Of a DNA stretch of 29,268 nt, positions 1-8,227 are shown piece after piece; within the stretch, counting starts at the first letter, position 1, and each line of letters starts with the position of its first letter. Position numbers and translations under genes: made by a program. The notes under the pieces were generated by a model. The model was not told the DNA's origin and searched no databases. It saw only the letters and a program-made list of their open reading frames with translations. The DNA lies in the IMG/VR virus record IMGVR_UViG_3300017706_000375, positions 1 through 29,268 of that record, one strand, 5' to 3'. The stretch comes from a virus.

Positions 1-129
1 TACCTCTGCTCCTGCTACGAACTCATCCGCTTCAATTACAGTACCGTTCTCTAGTGTTTCCTGCGCTAATGCTACCTCCATGTTTAGGAGTGTCATAATA
101 CGCTTCAATGTTTCTTGACTTTTTGCCAT
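1..129 (-). CDS. Probable head scaffold-like protein, N-terminal part only (cut by window edge)
   Basis: An open frame starts with ATG at 129 (MAKSQETLKRIM...) and runs for 43 codons off the left edge with no stop. The segment (roughly residues 18-43, with LENGTVIEADEF) resembles the start of small acidic proteins that sit between the XkdF-type protease and the major capsid protein in Bacteroidetes phages; I recall these as roughly 100-190 aa, so most of the protein is missing here. A scaffold role is inferred from that position. It lies 12 bases downstream of the 116-aa gene in the same direction. If the window were circular, the frame would read four more codons from the right end and stop 5 nt before the 149-aa gene. 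Confidence 0.6.
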   Translation of the reverse strand, partial: MAKSQETLKRIMTLLNMEVALAQETLENGTVIEADEFVAGAEV

Positions 130-141
130 GTCTATCTTAAA

Positions 142-492
142 TTAAATTTTAGCTCCTGCTAATTTACCTACCTCACCTTTTAAAAGGTCTAGGAGTTTTC
201 TATTTGATTGTAACATTCCTTTAGGATTAAAATATCCGTTTGCTTCCCAGATGTCTTTCTCCCAATCTATTCCTATGTCATTACCTATTTTCTCATGCTT
301 CTTAATGAGATCCTCAAAAGCATCACACTGTTTCTCGTATGCAGGAACATTCTTATTTAGGAACTGAGCAAAAGGAACTAAAAAATCTAAACCATCAACT
401 TTAATCAATTCATCTAGCATTGATAGCTCTACTTTTTTTGCCTCTGGCTTAATCTTAGCAATCTTGCTAAATACTCTTTTCTTTGAATCCAT
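142..492 (-). CDS. Conserved hypothetical protein of the head module (116 aa)
   Basis: A charged, Lys- and Glu-rich soluble protein with no membrane segment and no motif I can tie to a function. It lies between the XkdF-like protease and the scaffold-like gene, a position that suggests a role in capsid assembly, but that is inference from context only. The start at 492 is supported by a leader of 17 bases (AGGTTCTATATATATGG) whose ATG is the start codon; the identical 17 bases precede the gene at 7894. A gap of 21 bases separates it from the upstream protease gene. Confidence 0.75.
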   Translation of the reverse strand: MDSKKRVFSKIAKIKPEAKKVELSMLDELIKVDGLDFLVPFAQFLNKNVPAYEKQCDAFEDLIKKHEKIGNDIGIDWEKDIWEANGYFNPKGMLQSNRKLLDLLKGEVGKLAGAKI

Positions 493-505
493 ATATATAG
501 AACCT
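489..505 (-). promoter_or_regulatory. Shared 17-nt leader over a start codon (copy 1)
   Basis: The minus strand reads AGGTTCTATATATATGG, ending in the ATG of the 116-aa gene. The same 17 bases occur at 7891-7907 in the same position relative to another start codon. It could be a translation-initiation leader or part of a promoter; the sequence does not decide which. Confidence 0.45.
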
Positions 506-513
506 TGTTTTTG

Positions 514-1431
514 CTATTTGTTACCTTTTTGATTTTCTCGGATCTTTTTGTCAGCCCATGATTTGGCTGACTTACCACCCCAGAGCAAATAACTAATGTA
601 GCCACATGAATTGGTATCTCCATTGTCATAGTCCTCTTCAGCTCTTGCTAGATATGAACTCATGCGTTTTATTACTTCTATGCTCAAAGGTCTCCCTGCT
701 TCCAGATCCGCTCCTCTTTTTTTGCCCACATCAGTGGCACACTTATTACCGTTTTTCTCGTTTAGATCTCTACCCCTCTTAGCGTTATTGCGTACTGATT
801 TAGGGTAATCACTAAATGATTCTAGTTCAGTACGCTTACCCTTTTTTGTTCTACGATCTTTCTTAATGATGGCTCTCACTTGAGCCAGTTTGCGCTCTGC
901 TTCCTGCTCTTTGGCTAGGTTTACTTTATCCACAAAAAAGCCTTCAATACTAAAACCCTTCACCTTACCAGTTTTTACCCAGTCATTCCAGATCTCATCA
1001 TTATTCACTTTCATGCTGACCATCCATGTGCCGATGGGCAGATCCATACCGTACAGTTTGCTCTTATCTTGCGATCCCTCTATGATCCAACTCTCAACCA
1101 CTGTAAGCCCTTCAATATCCACAGCATGTTCTAGAGTAGCCTTGCTCTGGTTTCCGTTCATTAGGAACAGCTCAGATGCCTTGCGTACTGTTTCCTTAGA
1201 GAAATATATATGGTATTCTTGATCACCATCCCTGCGGTAGATCATCTTGTTAGGGATCAGTGCAGATCCCATCAGTATTTTTTTCTCTTGATCTACTGTT
1301 GCTAGTTGCAGTTCTTTCTGCTTATTGAGTGCGATAAAATCCTCTTCAATAGCAGGATCTTCTACTATGCTTATGGCTTGTATGCCAGTAGCAAATGCCT
1401 CTTCATCTAAAATGAGTTCAATTATATTCAT
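514..1431 (-). CDS. XkdF-like prohead serine protease (Peptidase_S78_2 type) with extra C-terminal module
   Basis: A 305-aa protein. Residues about 50-170 match the pattern of XkdF-like phage proteases: an opening MGSALIPNK near 54-62, then TLEHAVDIEGL with H102, VVESW at 111-115, and VKGFSIEGFF around 157-166, where Ser161 is the likely nucleophile. Such proteases trim scaffold and capsid proteins during prohead maturation. Residues about 205-305 form a second module (SDYPKSVRNNAKRG, NGNKCATDVGKKRG, ISYLLWGG) that I know as a recurrent accessory domain of phage head proteins in Bacteroidetes; its function is unknown to me. The start codon overlaps the stop of the tape measure gene as TAATG. 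Its location next to the scaffold-like gene fits the protease role. Confidence 0.85.
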   Translation of the reverse strand: MNIIELILDEEAFATGIQAISIVEDPAIEEDFIALNKQKELQLATVDQEKKILMGSALIPNKMIYRRDGDQEYHIYFSKETVRKASELFLMNGNQSKATLEHAVDIEGLTVVESWIIEGSQDKSKLYGMDLPIGTWMVSMKVNNDEIWNDWVKTGKVKGFSIEGFFVDKVNLAKEQEAERKLAQVRAIIKKDRRTKKGKRTELESFSDYPKSVRNNAKRGRDLNEKNGNKCATDVGKKRGADLEAGRPLSIEVIKRMSSYLARAEEDYDNGDTNSCGYISYLLWGGKSAKSWADKKIRENQKGNK

Positions 1432-3383
1432 TATCCAAAACTTGCGTTACTTACTTTCTTTCTATCTAGTTCTTGCTGTGAGGTTACTTCTGATCCCACT
1501 ACAAATGCTTTCACTGGCTCTTTATTACCCATAGACTGTGCCAGTTGATTAACACCGCTTGAGCCTACCACATTAAACGATGGTGATCGCTGAGGTGCGG
1601 TTGGTATGTTAGGCTCTGATGTACTGCCACCGCCCTCAAATTGTGTTGCTCCAATTTGCGCTACTTGAGCAAAACCTGCAACACCTGCCACAATAGAGTT
1701 TGCTAATCTTACTGGGAATGGTAGCAACCCATCTGCACCCTCTGCTTTTAACGCACCTACAATCGCTTGATATGTACCCACTATGGCTTGACCTTGCGCT
1801 AGGCGTTTCTGAATGTCAAACGCTCTCTTTGCCCTGCTTTCATCCTCACCTGCATACACCTCTGATAAGGCTGTCAATGCATCAAATCCGTTTGTAGCAA
1901 TATCTAGTACAGATTCTTCTAGCTCCATTCTAAGATCCCTACGCAAAAGTGTAGAATCACGCTCTAGGGTATCTATCTCTGCTAGTGCTTCTTTCTCAAT
2001 CATGACTTTCTCATCAGCTAACTGCTTATACAGTTCGCTTTCTGCATCTAAGCCCACCATCTGAGCCTCTAGATCTGCCACCCTTAAACCTGCGATTTCT
2101 GCAATCGCTAGTTTCTGGGCATCTATCTTATCTGATTCTTTAAGTAACAGCTCTGTTTCTAGATCCAGTTCAATTTGTCTTAGGTCTATGGCTCTGTTTC
2201 TAGCCTCTGCTTCTATATCTCTACGCTCTTGCGCTAGGGCATCATTCTCTGCCTCTGCATCGTAACCTGCCTGATTGATCTCATTCTGCTTATCAGCAAT
2301 CTCTGTGAGTTTTTCTTCGTATGCTATACGATCCTCATCTAAGCCAGTCATGTCTGATATGGCTTTGAGGTTTGCCAACTGTATTTTGAGCTGTTCTTTC
2401 TCAGCATCAAGCTGACCTTTAATTAGATCATCTATGATCTTTTGCTGTTCCTCTCTTTTGGCTAGTGTCTGATTTTCTTTATCTCTTTCTGCTGTTGCTT
2501 TGGCTATATCATCGGCATACTTACTAGCGATTTTACCCATTGCCACTTCTGACTGTTCAGCTTGTTTGCGTAACTCAACCATGCGTTCAGCATCTTTCAT
2601 GACCTGATCAGTATCAATGTTTTTCACAGCTGTTGTGGTTGAATCCACAATCGCTGTAACACCTTGTATCACCTCACCTACTGCCTCACCTATATTAGAG
2701 GCAATATCTACTGCCTCTGTTACAATAGTTTTACCTGCTTCAATAATCTTTTCTGAGGTTGCATCTATCTCAGCATTGATCTCTGCAATTTTCTCTGCAT
2801 CGTTTTGACCAAACCATTTCTCATAGGCTTTCTGGACTTGTAGCACACCTAGCTTTAGACTGTTCAAAGAAATGATCAGAGGCTGTAAGGCGATGGTCAT
2901 TAAAGATCCGATCACCTCTTTCATGGCATCAAACCCTCCATTCATTTCCGATACCTTGTTGTAGGCATCGGCAATCGCTTCTGCAATCGTACCCATGACT
3001 ATACCAATGGCATTGGTAACTTTCTCAACTTGATCCATGATCTTCTGGTTGCTCATCAGAGCATCCTTGAGCAACTGGAAACCCTCTACAACTAACATTA
3101 CGCCAGTTGCTTTCATAGCCAGACCTAAGCCCTTAAAACCTTTGCCTAATTTAGCTACACCTTTTTTAGCACCTTGCGCTGTGGCGTTTAAAGCCTTGAG
3201 TAGCTTAGACTGCTCATTCAGCTCATCATTCTGATCAGTGATCGCATCAGTTTGTTTCTGGGTTTCTTTGGTAGCATCAGCTTGAGCAGATGCCAGTTTA
3301 CCCATCATTGCCTCTATGTCTGATATGCGTTTCTCTAGATTACCAGTTTCCGCATTGATCTTGATTGTTTTTTCTACCGCCAT
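1431..3383 (-). CDS. Tail tape measure protein
   Basis: A 650-aa protein with the usual tape-measure layout. It has a coiled-coil N-terminus (residues about 1-70), hydrophobic stretches near 88-112, 123-140 and 157-178, a long charged helical middle rich in Glu, Lys, Ala and Gln (about 260-500), another hydrophobic segment near 560-590 (SIVAGVAGFAQVAQIGA), and a Gly/Ser/Pro-rich tail ending in VSNASFG. It sets siphovirus tail length; at about 0.15 nm per residue it would specify a tail near 100 nm. It lies in the tail block, after the tail hub-like gene, and is followed by the protease gene with a TAATG overlap. A small GTG-start gene overlaps its first 10 bases. Confidence 0.9.
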   Translation of the reverse strand: MAVEKTIKINAETGNLEKRISDIEAMMGKLASAQADATKETQKQTDAITDQNDELNEQSKLLKALNATAQGAKKGVAKLGKGFKGLGLAMKATGVMLVVEGFQLLKDALMSNQKIMDQVEKVTNAIGIVMGTIAEAIADAYNKVSEMNGGFDAMKEVIGSLMTIALQPLIISLNSLKLGVLQVQKAYEKWFGQNDAEKIAEINAEIDATSEKIIEAGKTIVTEAVDIASNIGEAVGEVIQGVTAIVDSTTTAVKNIDTDQVMKDAERMVELRKQAEQSEVAMGKIASKYADDIAKATAERDKENQTLAKREEQQKIIDDLIKGQLDAEKEQLKIQLANLKAISDMTGLDEDRIAYEEKLTEIADKQNEINQAGYDAEAENDALAQERRDIEAEARNRAIDLRQIELDLETELLLKESDKIDAQKLAIAEIAGLRVADLEAQMVGLDAESELYKQLADEKVMIEKEALAEIDTLERDSTLLRRDLRMELEESVLDIATNGFDALTALSEVYAGEDESRAKRAFDIQKRLAQGQAIVGTYQAIVGALKAEGADGLLPFPVRLANSIVAGVAGFAQVAQIGATQFEGGGSTSEPNIPTAPQRSPSFNVVGSSGVNQLAQSMGNKEPVKAFVVGSEVTSQQELDRKKVSNASFG

Positions 3384-3517
3384 TCTCTCTTAATCTGTGT
3401 AGCTACTTCACGCCATGTTCTAGGCATCACATGCCTACCCTTAGCTATCTTAGTTAGCTCACTGTTTGCAGGTACTTCTTTAAGTACGCTAATAATGAAA
3501 CCTAAATTACTGTTCAC
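3374..3517 (-). CDS. Small hypothetical tail-module protein, 47 aa, GTG start
   Basis: This fills the only gap in the tail block. The frame opens with GTG at 3517 (VNSNLGFIISVLKEVP) and ends with TAG at 3374-3376, inside the first codons of the tape measure gene (10-base overlap). The GTG sits two bases after the TAA of the 657-aa gene. The only nearby ATG, over the previous stop, gives a 6-codon peptide, so GTG is the best start. The product is basic and ends in REVATQIKREWR. Junctions on both sides look translationally coupled, which supports a real gene. Function unknown; a role in tail assembly would be a guess from position. Confidence 0.6.
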   Translation of the reverse strand: MNSNLGFIISVLKEVPANSELTKIAKGRHVMPRTWREVATQIKREWR

Positions 3518-3519
3518 TG

Positions 3520-5493
3520 TTATACATCATTTAGTAGTTCTAGACTGGCTGATCCAGTAGTGAGATCAACTTTCATGGAATTGATCTTATAGTTTCTGTT
3601 CCAGATCGTGATCATGTCGTTTGACTTGATCGCTAAAACTACGCTCAATGGCAAAATAGCCTCGTAACTCCAGAGCCTTCTAGCGGTGTCAAATAAATCA
3701 GTAATGTAATCTTCCCAGTAGGTAGCGTACAAGCTATTAGAATCAAGCGTAAGGCTATAAGGATTGATCTCAGCACCGAAGTTTATGCTCTGTGATGAAT
3801 CGCTAGAGGTGTTTATTTCCCAAACGCTTGAACGCACTTGATTTGTGCCATCAACATTGAGGTAGTTTAATCGCTTATCGCCAGATAGTGTGATCGCAGG
3901 ATTCACATAAAACAAAATTGGTGCGCCCACATTAGGAGTAAACTCTTTATCAAAGGCTTTGCCCATGATCACATCTGATTGGCTGTTATCATCCTCATCA
4001 CTAAGCCTCTCAAAAAGCATCTGCTCAAATGGTATATCTATCTCAAAGGCTTCACCATCAAAAGTAAATTCAGTTTCTAGATCACCGTACCCTATACCAC
4101 CGTTACTCACTCTAAATCTATCAGCTAGTATGGTTTCACTTTCTTCAAACCTAAAGCTGATCTTTTTGTACAGTGGTATTCTAGCTAGTTTGTGGCTATC
4201 TGCTTTCACATACTTTGTTAGATCATGTGTAGCTCCCTCTGCATACCAGTCATCTAATGGCTCTATATCATAGACATCTTTGGCAGTTGGAATTAAGACT
4301 AGATTAAACATCTTTAATAATCCCTGCAAGAAATCCTCTACGGTGATTTCTGGCATGTGATCAGCCATGACCAATTCTGGATCATAATTAGTGGATGCTC
4401 CATCCATAGTTGTACTAGCCAATACAGTGTTAGCAAATCTGTACTCTACATCTAGATCACTCAATTCTGAACTAGCACCATCTTGACCGCTTAACGCTAT
4501 CTGGTAAGTATCGCCTATGTCTGGTGAATCAAAATACTGCACTGTGTTAGTTGTAGCGGTGTGAGTTGTTCTACGAACTACAATACCATTCTTGATAACT
4601 ACAATCTGGAACGGTGTATTGGCTGTTGTGCTTAAGCGTATCTCTAGTGATGTACCACTGCTATCTGTATAGGTATCTGTACTGTCATTATATCCAGTGC
4701 CAGTAGTTAAACTAGATACTGGATTAAACACCTTATAATCGTTTGGTGCATTATCCTCATTGAACAGATAGCCCTCATTCCTATGCGCCCACAGATAGAG
4801 ATCTGTAAATACAGCTGTGCCAAAGAAATCAGAGTTAAATGTAACTGAGTATTTAGCCTCTATTGCATCTATGATCTTAGCCACTTTTAACGCAGGTTTA
4901 AAATCATTCTTAACCAGACCATGCGGATCATTGGAGGTGTGGTAGGCTATGTTTTTATTATTGTGATTATTGCTGTTAGAGTTAAAAAACAGATCTCTGA
5001 CTGGTGAAATAAGTGGATAGATCACACTGTTATTAGTGCCAGTTATATACCCACCAATACCTGCCTTTACATTACTATCTCTGTAAGTGTGATCATAATC
5101 AGATAGATCTAGATCAGTCAGCATATCCTTTCCAAACTTGCCTTTTAAACTTGTGTTCATTCCATAGAATGCAACCGTATATGTCTTAGGTCTACCATCT
5201 GCCATGCTTACAGATTCTAGCTCAACCACTCCAGATCTGTACAGAAAGCTGTTGATCTGGATGAATGCTTCTAGCCTTGTATTAGCATTATATCCGTTTT
5301 GCAGATCTGGCTCATAGTAGTGCTTAAAGATCTTGTTGTTTGTTTTTGTAGCAGGTAGGGTAAACGATTGTGAGTAATCTCCGAACACCTTAGAAATATC
5401 TCTGACATCTTGAGCTGATACATTGAACTCAATGCTTTCCCCATCGTGCATATCTGCCCTCTGGTTATCTATGTATATTTCTAGCTGTTTCAT
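3520..5493 (-). CDS. Tail tip/hub-like structural protein (657 aa)
   Basis: A large, mostly beta-rich protein beginning MKQLEIYIDNQRADM, followed by SQSFTLPATKTNNKIFKHYY (about residues 41-60). This N-terminus is characteristic of a large tail protein that recurs in flavobacterial siphophages; I read it as a distal tail or hub component, by family recognition and by its place beside the tape measure. No catalytic motif is apparent. The region near 270-360 is rich in Thr and Ser. Its ATG overlaps the preceding stop as TAATG. It could instead be a baseplate-like adhesin carrier. Confidence 0.7.
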   Translation of the reverse strand: MKQLEIYIDNQRADMHDGESIEFNVSAQDVRDISKVFGDYSQSFTLPATKTNNKIFKHYYEPDLQNGYNANTRLEAFIQINSFLYRSGVVELESVSMADGRPKTYTVAFYGMNTSLKGKFGKDMLTDLDLSDYDHTYRDSNVKAGIGGYITGTNNSVIYPLISPVRDLFFNSNSNNHNNKNIAYHTSNDPHGLVKNDFKPALKVAKIIDAIEAKYSVTFNSDFFGTAVFTDLYLWAHRNEGYLFNEDNAPNDYKVFNPVSSLTTGTGYNDSTDTYTDSSGTSLEIRLSTTANTPFQIVVIKNGIVVRRTTHTATTNTVQYFDSPDIGDTYQIALSGQDGASSELSDLDVEYRFANTVLASTTMDGASTNYDPELVMADHMPEITVEDFLQGLLKMFNLVLIPTAKDVYDIEPLDDWYAEGATHDLTKYVKADSHKLARIPLYKKISFRFEESETILADRFRVSNGGIGYGDLETEFTFDGEAFEIDIPFEQMLFERLSDEDDNSQSDVIMGKAFDKEFTPNVGAPILFYVNPAITLSGDKRLNYLNVDGTNQVRSSVWEINTSSDSSQSINFGAEINPYSLTLDSNSLYATYWEDYITDLFDTARRLWSYEAILPLSVVLAIKSNDMITIWNRNYKINSMKVDLTTGSASLELLNDV

Positions 5494-6221
5494 TAGTGTG
5501 CTATGTTCAGATCATCAAAGGCGTATTCTACCTCAATCGTATAGTTAATCATGCGGTCATTGATGTGCTTCTGCATTTCCAGTGAGCTTGTATTTACATT
5601 TACCGCTACACCGTTTTGTGTATAGGTGTAATCTCTTTGCTCACCAGATCCTGATGCACTTACTGTGCGATCATCAGAAAGGATCACTACATGATCAGAA
5701 ACCAAAAGCTGTTTCATCAGCTCACTGTAATCCTCACCCACCCATCCAGTGTTTAGGGTTCTGGTCTTTTTGCTTTTGATATTGTACTTCATGTACTGCG
5801 GATCAAACTTTGGTATGCTGTAATTACCAGAGGAATTGACAGCTCCAGTAGTGCGCTTGAATTGCTCACTCTGGACATTTACTGCATCTGTTGATTTCTT
5901 AAAGAATGTGATGTAATCCCACATGCCAAACTTGTTTACAAAAGCCACATGTACTGGCGTTTGTTTTGGCTCACATGTTACATAGAACTTTCTGCTATCT
6001 ACCACCTCTGTACCACTCATGAGATCAATACGATACCATTCCATATCTTCTGGATTCCCTACACCACCAATCTGTTCATCTCGCATGAATTTTGTAAGGT
6101 TAGGAACTCCACAAGGAAACTGCTTAATAGCCTCAGTAGCATCTCCTTGATCAATGCTTACTGTATGTGTAAAGGTGTCTGCATTAGACATCGTTACTCT
6201 AATTTTTATATCTACTGCCAT
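5493..6221 (-). CDS. Tail protein (242 aa), function unassigned
   Basis: A 242-aa protein beginning MAVDIKIRVTMSNADTF, with alternating hydrophobic residues that suggest beta sandwiches, and no membrane segment or enzyme motif. A WDYITFF motif lies near residues 98-104. It sits between a 206-aa protein (2-base gap) and the 657-aa hub-like protein (TAATG overlap). In related phages a similar pair of mid-sized proteins precedes the large tail protein. A minor tail or tail-tip component is the best inference; the precise role is unknown. Confidence 0.65.
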   Translation of the reverse strand: MAVDIKIRVTMSNADTFTHTVSIDQGDATEAIKQFPCGVPNLTKFMRDEQIGGVGNPEDMEWYRIDLMSGTEVVDSRKFYVTCEPKQTPVHVAFVNKFGMWDYITFFKKSTDAVNVQSEQFKRTTGAVNSSGNYSIPKFDPQYMKYNIKSKKTRTLNTGWVGEDYSELMKQLLVSDHVVILSDDRTVSASGSGEQRDYTYTQNGVAVNVNTSSLEMQKHINDRMINYTIEVEYAFDDLNIAH

Positions 6222-6223
6222 AA

Positions 6224-6844
6224 TTAAGGAGTTGGTGCGTTACCGTAATTGCCGTTCTCAGATACCGCATCCCAGTTAGTTGTAATCTGATTCCAGACTT
6301 GTTCTGCTAAGTTCCAGTCAGTATCAGCAAATGATTCTAATGGGTTCATCCATAAACCCATGACCATCACATCATCTTTGTGTACATACCTCTCTGCATC
6401 TACCATAGTAATACCGTACTGGTAGTGGTAGTTTGCACCATCCTCAAAATTGGAGTAGCCACCAGAGAATAGGAACGCATCCCAGAAACCAGTATGTACT
6501 CTGGCTGTTCCATCTGTATGGGTGTAGTTCATAGTGTACTCAACCTGCGCCCACTTAACCATACCAGATGCAGTATCACCTACTGCACTGTCATCTAAAT
6601 TTGCTGAACTATATTCTATGTACTCGTTTAGAAAGTGGCTTACATCAGCATAAAAATCAGTGCTAGGAAAGTTAGATAACCGCTGTATAGTAAATACTGG
6701 AGCGTTTGGTCTAACTCCGAAATCACTATCCCAGATGTAGATCTTTAGGTTCACCGCTGTGAACGCTGATACCACTGAATTGGTATAGGTAATGATCACT
6801 GGGCTTTTACTGCCCACAAAACCAGTAGGTGCTACTGTTGGCAT
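6224..6844 (-). CDS. Tail protein (206 aa), function unassigned
   Basis: A 206-aa protein, aromatic-rich and probably all-beta (many Tyr, Trp, Asn and Asp), with no signal peptide. It starts MPTVAPTGFVGSKSPVI. Its ATG overlaps the end of the gp10-like gene by one base (TAATG form), and it is followed closely by the 242-aa tail gene, so the two are likely co-translated. Position in the tail block points to a minor tail or tail-tip component. I do not recognise a named family. Confidence 0.65.
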   Translation of the reverse strand: MPTVAPTGFVGSKSPVIITYTNSVVSAFTAVNLKIYIWDSDFGVRPNAPVFTIQRLSNFPSTDFYADVSHFLNEYIEYSSANLDDSAVGDTASGMVKWAQVEYTMNYTHTDGTARVHTGFWDAFLFSGGYSNFEDGANYHYQYGITMVDAERYVHKDDVMVMGLWMNPLESFADTDWNLAEQVWNQITTNWDAVSENGNYGNAPTP

Positions 6845-7440
6845 TATATGTCTATGTTAAATTCATCAATCATTTTCTCAATCTCTTCAGCCACTATAAA
6901 TTGTAGCTGTGCAGGTAACTCAGCATACAGCTCCTCTAGCCCTTTGCTGAAAAACTCGGTTTTGGGCAATCCTCTATCCTTAACCTTTCTGGCAATCAGC
7001 CATGCAAGGTTCTTTCTATTGGCATCCGTTTGCTTAACAAAGCTACCAGTTTCTGGATCTCTCACTTTCACCCTGCGCTTCTTCATCCATTTGAGTATGC
7101 TCATCTGGTGTGCATTACTCTTCATTGAGTATGCATTCTGATATGAGTATGGACTGCCTCCCTGCACCTTAAACTTTCTACCAGATACCCCTGCATCCAG
7201 ATACTTACCATACGATGCCATGAAAAACTCCAGAGCTGAATGAACACCTCCTGCCGTTATTACATAGCCTATACTGTTTTGCAGATTACCAGAGGCAACC
7301 ATTCTACGGTTCGCTGTCTTACCATCATTATACTTAATGCGCTTCTTAGTACCTAGCTCTAGTTTAGCTCTACGAACTACCTCCTTTGCAAATGCATGGA
7401 GCTTACTCTGAATAACATCATTGATAATAGGACTAGCCAC
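6844..7440 (-). CDS. HK97 gp10-like tail completion/neck protein, GTG start
   Basis: A 198-aa basic protein. The first third has the helix then NLQNSIGYVIT pattern seen in HK97 gp10-type head-tail or tail completion proteins, with a positively charged middle. The start is GTG at 7440, which overlaps the stop of the preceding gene by 8 bases (GTGGCTAG); no ATG lies near. The order tail-terminator-like protein then gp10-like protein is typical of siphovirus neck modules, though here it follows the chaperone genes. Moderate confidence in function, high confidence that it is coding. Confidence 0.65.
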   Translation of the reverse strand: MASPIINDVIQSKLHAFAKEVVRRAKLELGTKKRIKYNDGKTANRRMVASGNLQNSIGYVITAGGVHSALEFFMASYGKYLDAGVSGRKFKVQGGSPYSYQNAYSMKSNAHQMSILKWMKKRRVKVRDPETGSFVKQTDANRKNLAWLIARKVKDRGLPKTEFFSKGLEELYAELPAQLQFIVAEEIEKMIDEFNIDI

Positions 7441-7894
7441 AGATACTGATTTTGTTTCTAGTCTGGATAGTTAGATCTACACCCCATCCTGCAAGTAGAT
7501 TCTCAAAGCGATCTGTAAACGGTTCGCACGATGGATCACCTACAAGGTGAAATCCATCTATATGGGCATCACCTTTTTTGAGGTTCTGCACCAGATCATT
7601 TACCACATAGAGCTGAGTGTTCAGTACATCCTGCTCATTATTGATCCCATAGAAAGGCTCTGATTGATCTCTTATATCCTTGCTAGTTACATCTACCACA
7701 TCCATTACGATCACAGAAATAGAATGCTCTATAACATGATCAGTGATTGTGGCACTGCCTAGCATCACATGTGCTAGTGGATATATGCTTTGCTTATTAA
7801 GATCAACCTCAAAAATATCACCGTAGGTAACGGTGTTGATCTGATCGTTTGCATCTAAGATGCCCTTGATTTTGTCTAGTATATCATAAACCAT
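7433..7894 (-). CDS. Tail terminator/tail completion-like protein (153 aa)
   Basis: The protein starts MVYDILDKIKGILDAN at ATG 7894. An upstream in-frame extension of 18 codons to 7948 would read through the stem and T-run of the terminator at 7932-7956 and only mimics a signal peptide, so I reject it. The product has the alpha/beta profile and the DILDKIK...NTVTYGDIFEVDL opening known from small tail proteins of Bacteroidetes phages, probably a tail terminator that caps the tube. Its start codon is the last part of a 17-base leader shared with the gene at 492. Its stop overlaps the GTG start of the gp10-like gene. Confidence 0.65.
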   Translation of the reverse strand: MVYDILDKIKGILDANDQINTVTYGDIFEVDLNKQSIYPLAHVMLGSATITDHVIEHSISVIVMDVVDVTSKDIRDQSEPFYGINNEQDVLNTQLYVVNDLVQNLKKGDAHIDGFHLVGDPSCEPFTDRFENLLAGWGVDLTIQTRNKISICG

Positions 7895-7907
7895 ATATAT
7901 AGAACCT
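7891..7907 (-). promoter_or_regulatory. Shared 17-nt leader over a start codon (copy 2)
   Basis: Identical on the minus strand to the sequence at 489-505 (AGGTTCTATATATATGG), again ending in the ATG of a gene. It lies 24 bases downstream of the T-run of a terminator, where expression of the tail block would have to resume. Confidence 0.45.
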
Positions 7908-7931
7908 AAAAGCAGGGTAAGTGTAGTACAC

Positions 7932-7956
7932 AAAAAAAAGGAGCGCAATGCGCTCC
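7932..7956 (-). terminator. Intrinsic terminator after the 74-aa gene
   Basis: The minus strand reads GGAGCGCATTGCGCTCC followed by eight T. The arms are perfectly complementary (GGAGCG/CGCTCC with a 5-base loop), and the run of T is immediate. It closes the single-gene unit 7962-8186 and precedes the tail-terminator-like gene. Confidence 0.85.
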
Positions 7957-7961
7957 TTATG

Positions 7962-8186
7962 CTATTCTGAAACCTCAGCCCACATCTCTAGTTTGCTGAG
8001 TATCTCCTGCATCATTATTGCAGGAAACTCTGGTGTCATGATCGGGCGTTTGCCCTCATCCACCATTGTCTGGAGTTCAGACCGCATGGCTTCAGCATGT
8101 GAGGCAAATGCCTCTTTGATCCAGAAGAGATCTCCACCATTTAAGGCATGGCGATCTCTATACTCCTTTGTTAGTTTGTAGTCCAT
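7962..8186 (-). CDS. Orphan 74-aa protein in its own promoter-terminator cassette (moron-like)
   Basis: I choose ATG at 8186 (MDYKLTKEYRDRHALNGGDL). A GTG 39 bases upstream would put the start only 3 bases from the promoter -7 element, and the ATG has the leader TTAACCAA 10 bases before it. The product is soluble and amphipathic-helical, with FWIKEAFASHAEAMRSELQTM in the middle; no family is recognised. The gene has a Bacteroidetes-type promoter candidate at 8228-8260 and a strong terminator at 7932-7956, so it is a self-contained unit inside the tail block. That arrangement is typical of phage morons, accessory genes often expressed independently of the lytic programme. Function unknown. Confidence 0.75.
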   Translation of the reverse strand: MDYKLTKEYRDRHALNGGDLFWIKEAFASHAEAMRSELQTMVDEGKRPIMTPEFPAIMMQEILSKLEMWAEVSE

Positions 8187-8196
8187 TTGTGTAAGG

Positions 8197-8204
8197 TTGG
8201 TTAA
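8197..8204 (-). promoter_or_regulatory. TTAACCAA leader motif before ATG 8186
   Basis: TTAACCAA on the minus strand, 10 bases before the ATG. The same octamer lies 11 bases before ATG 12464 and 12 bases before ATG 17654, each the first gene after a spacer. Confidence 0.4.
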
Positions 8205-8227
8205 ATGGTTGCGGTCGTTCCGCACCG

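Noticed and set aside
890-1222. Plus-strand open frames such as this 110-codon one
   Set aside because: All plus-strand frames lie opposite convincing minus-strand genes, with low-complexity Ser/Leu-rich translations and no family likeness.
7895-7948. Hydrophobic N-terminal extension (18 codons) that looks like a signal peptide on the tail-terminator-like protein
   Set aside because: The extension is a translation of the T-run and adjacent part of an intrinsic terminator; the ATG at 7894 has the shared 17-base leader and gives the family-like start.
8187-8225. GTG-start extension of the 74-aa gene
   Set aside because: It would start 3 bases from the promoter -7 element, before the predicted transcription start; ATG 8186 is better placed.
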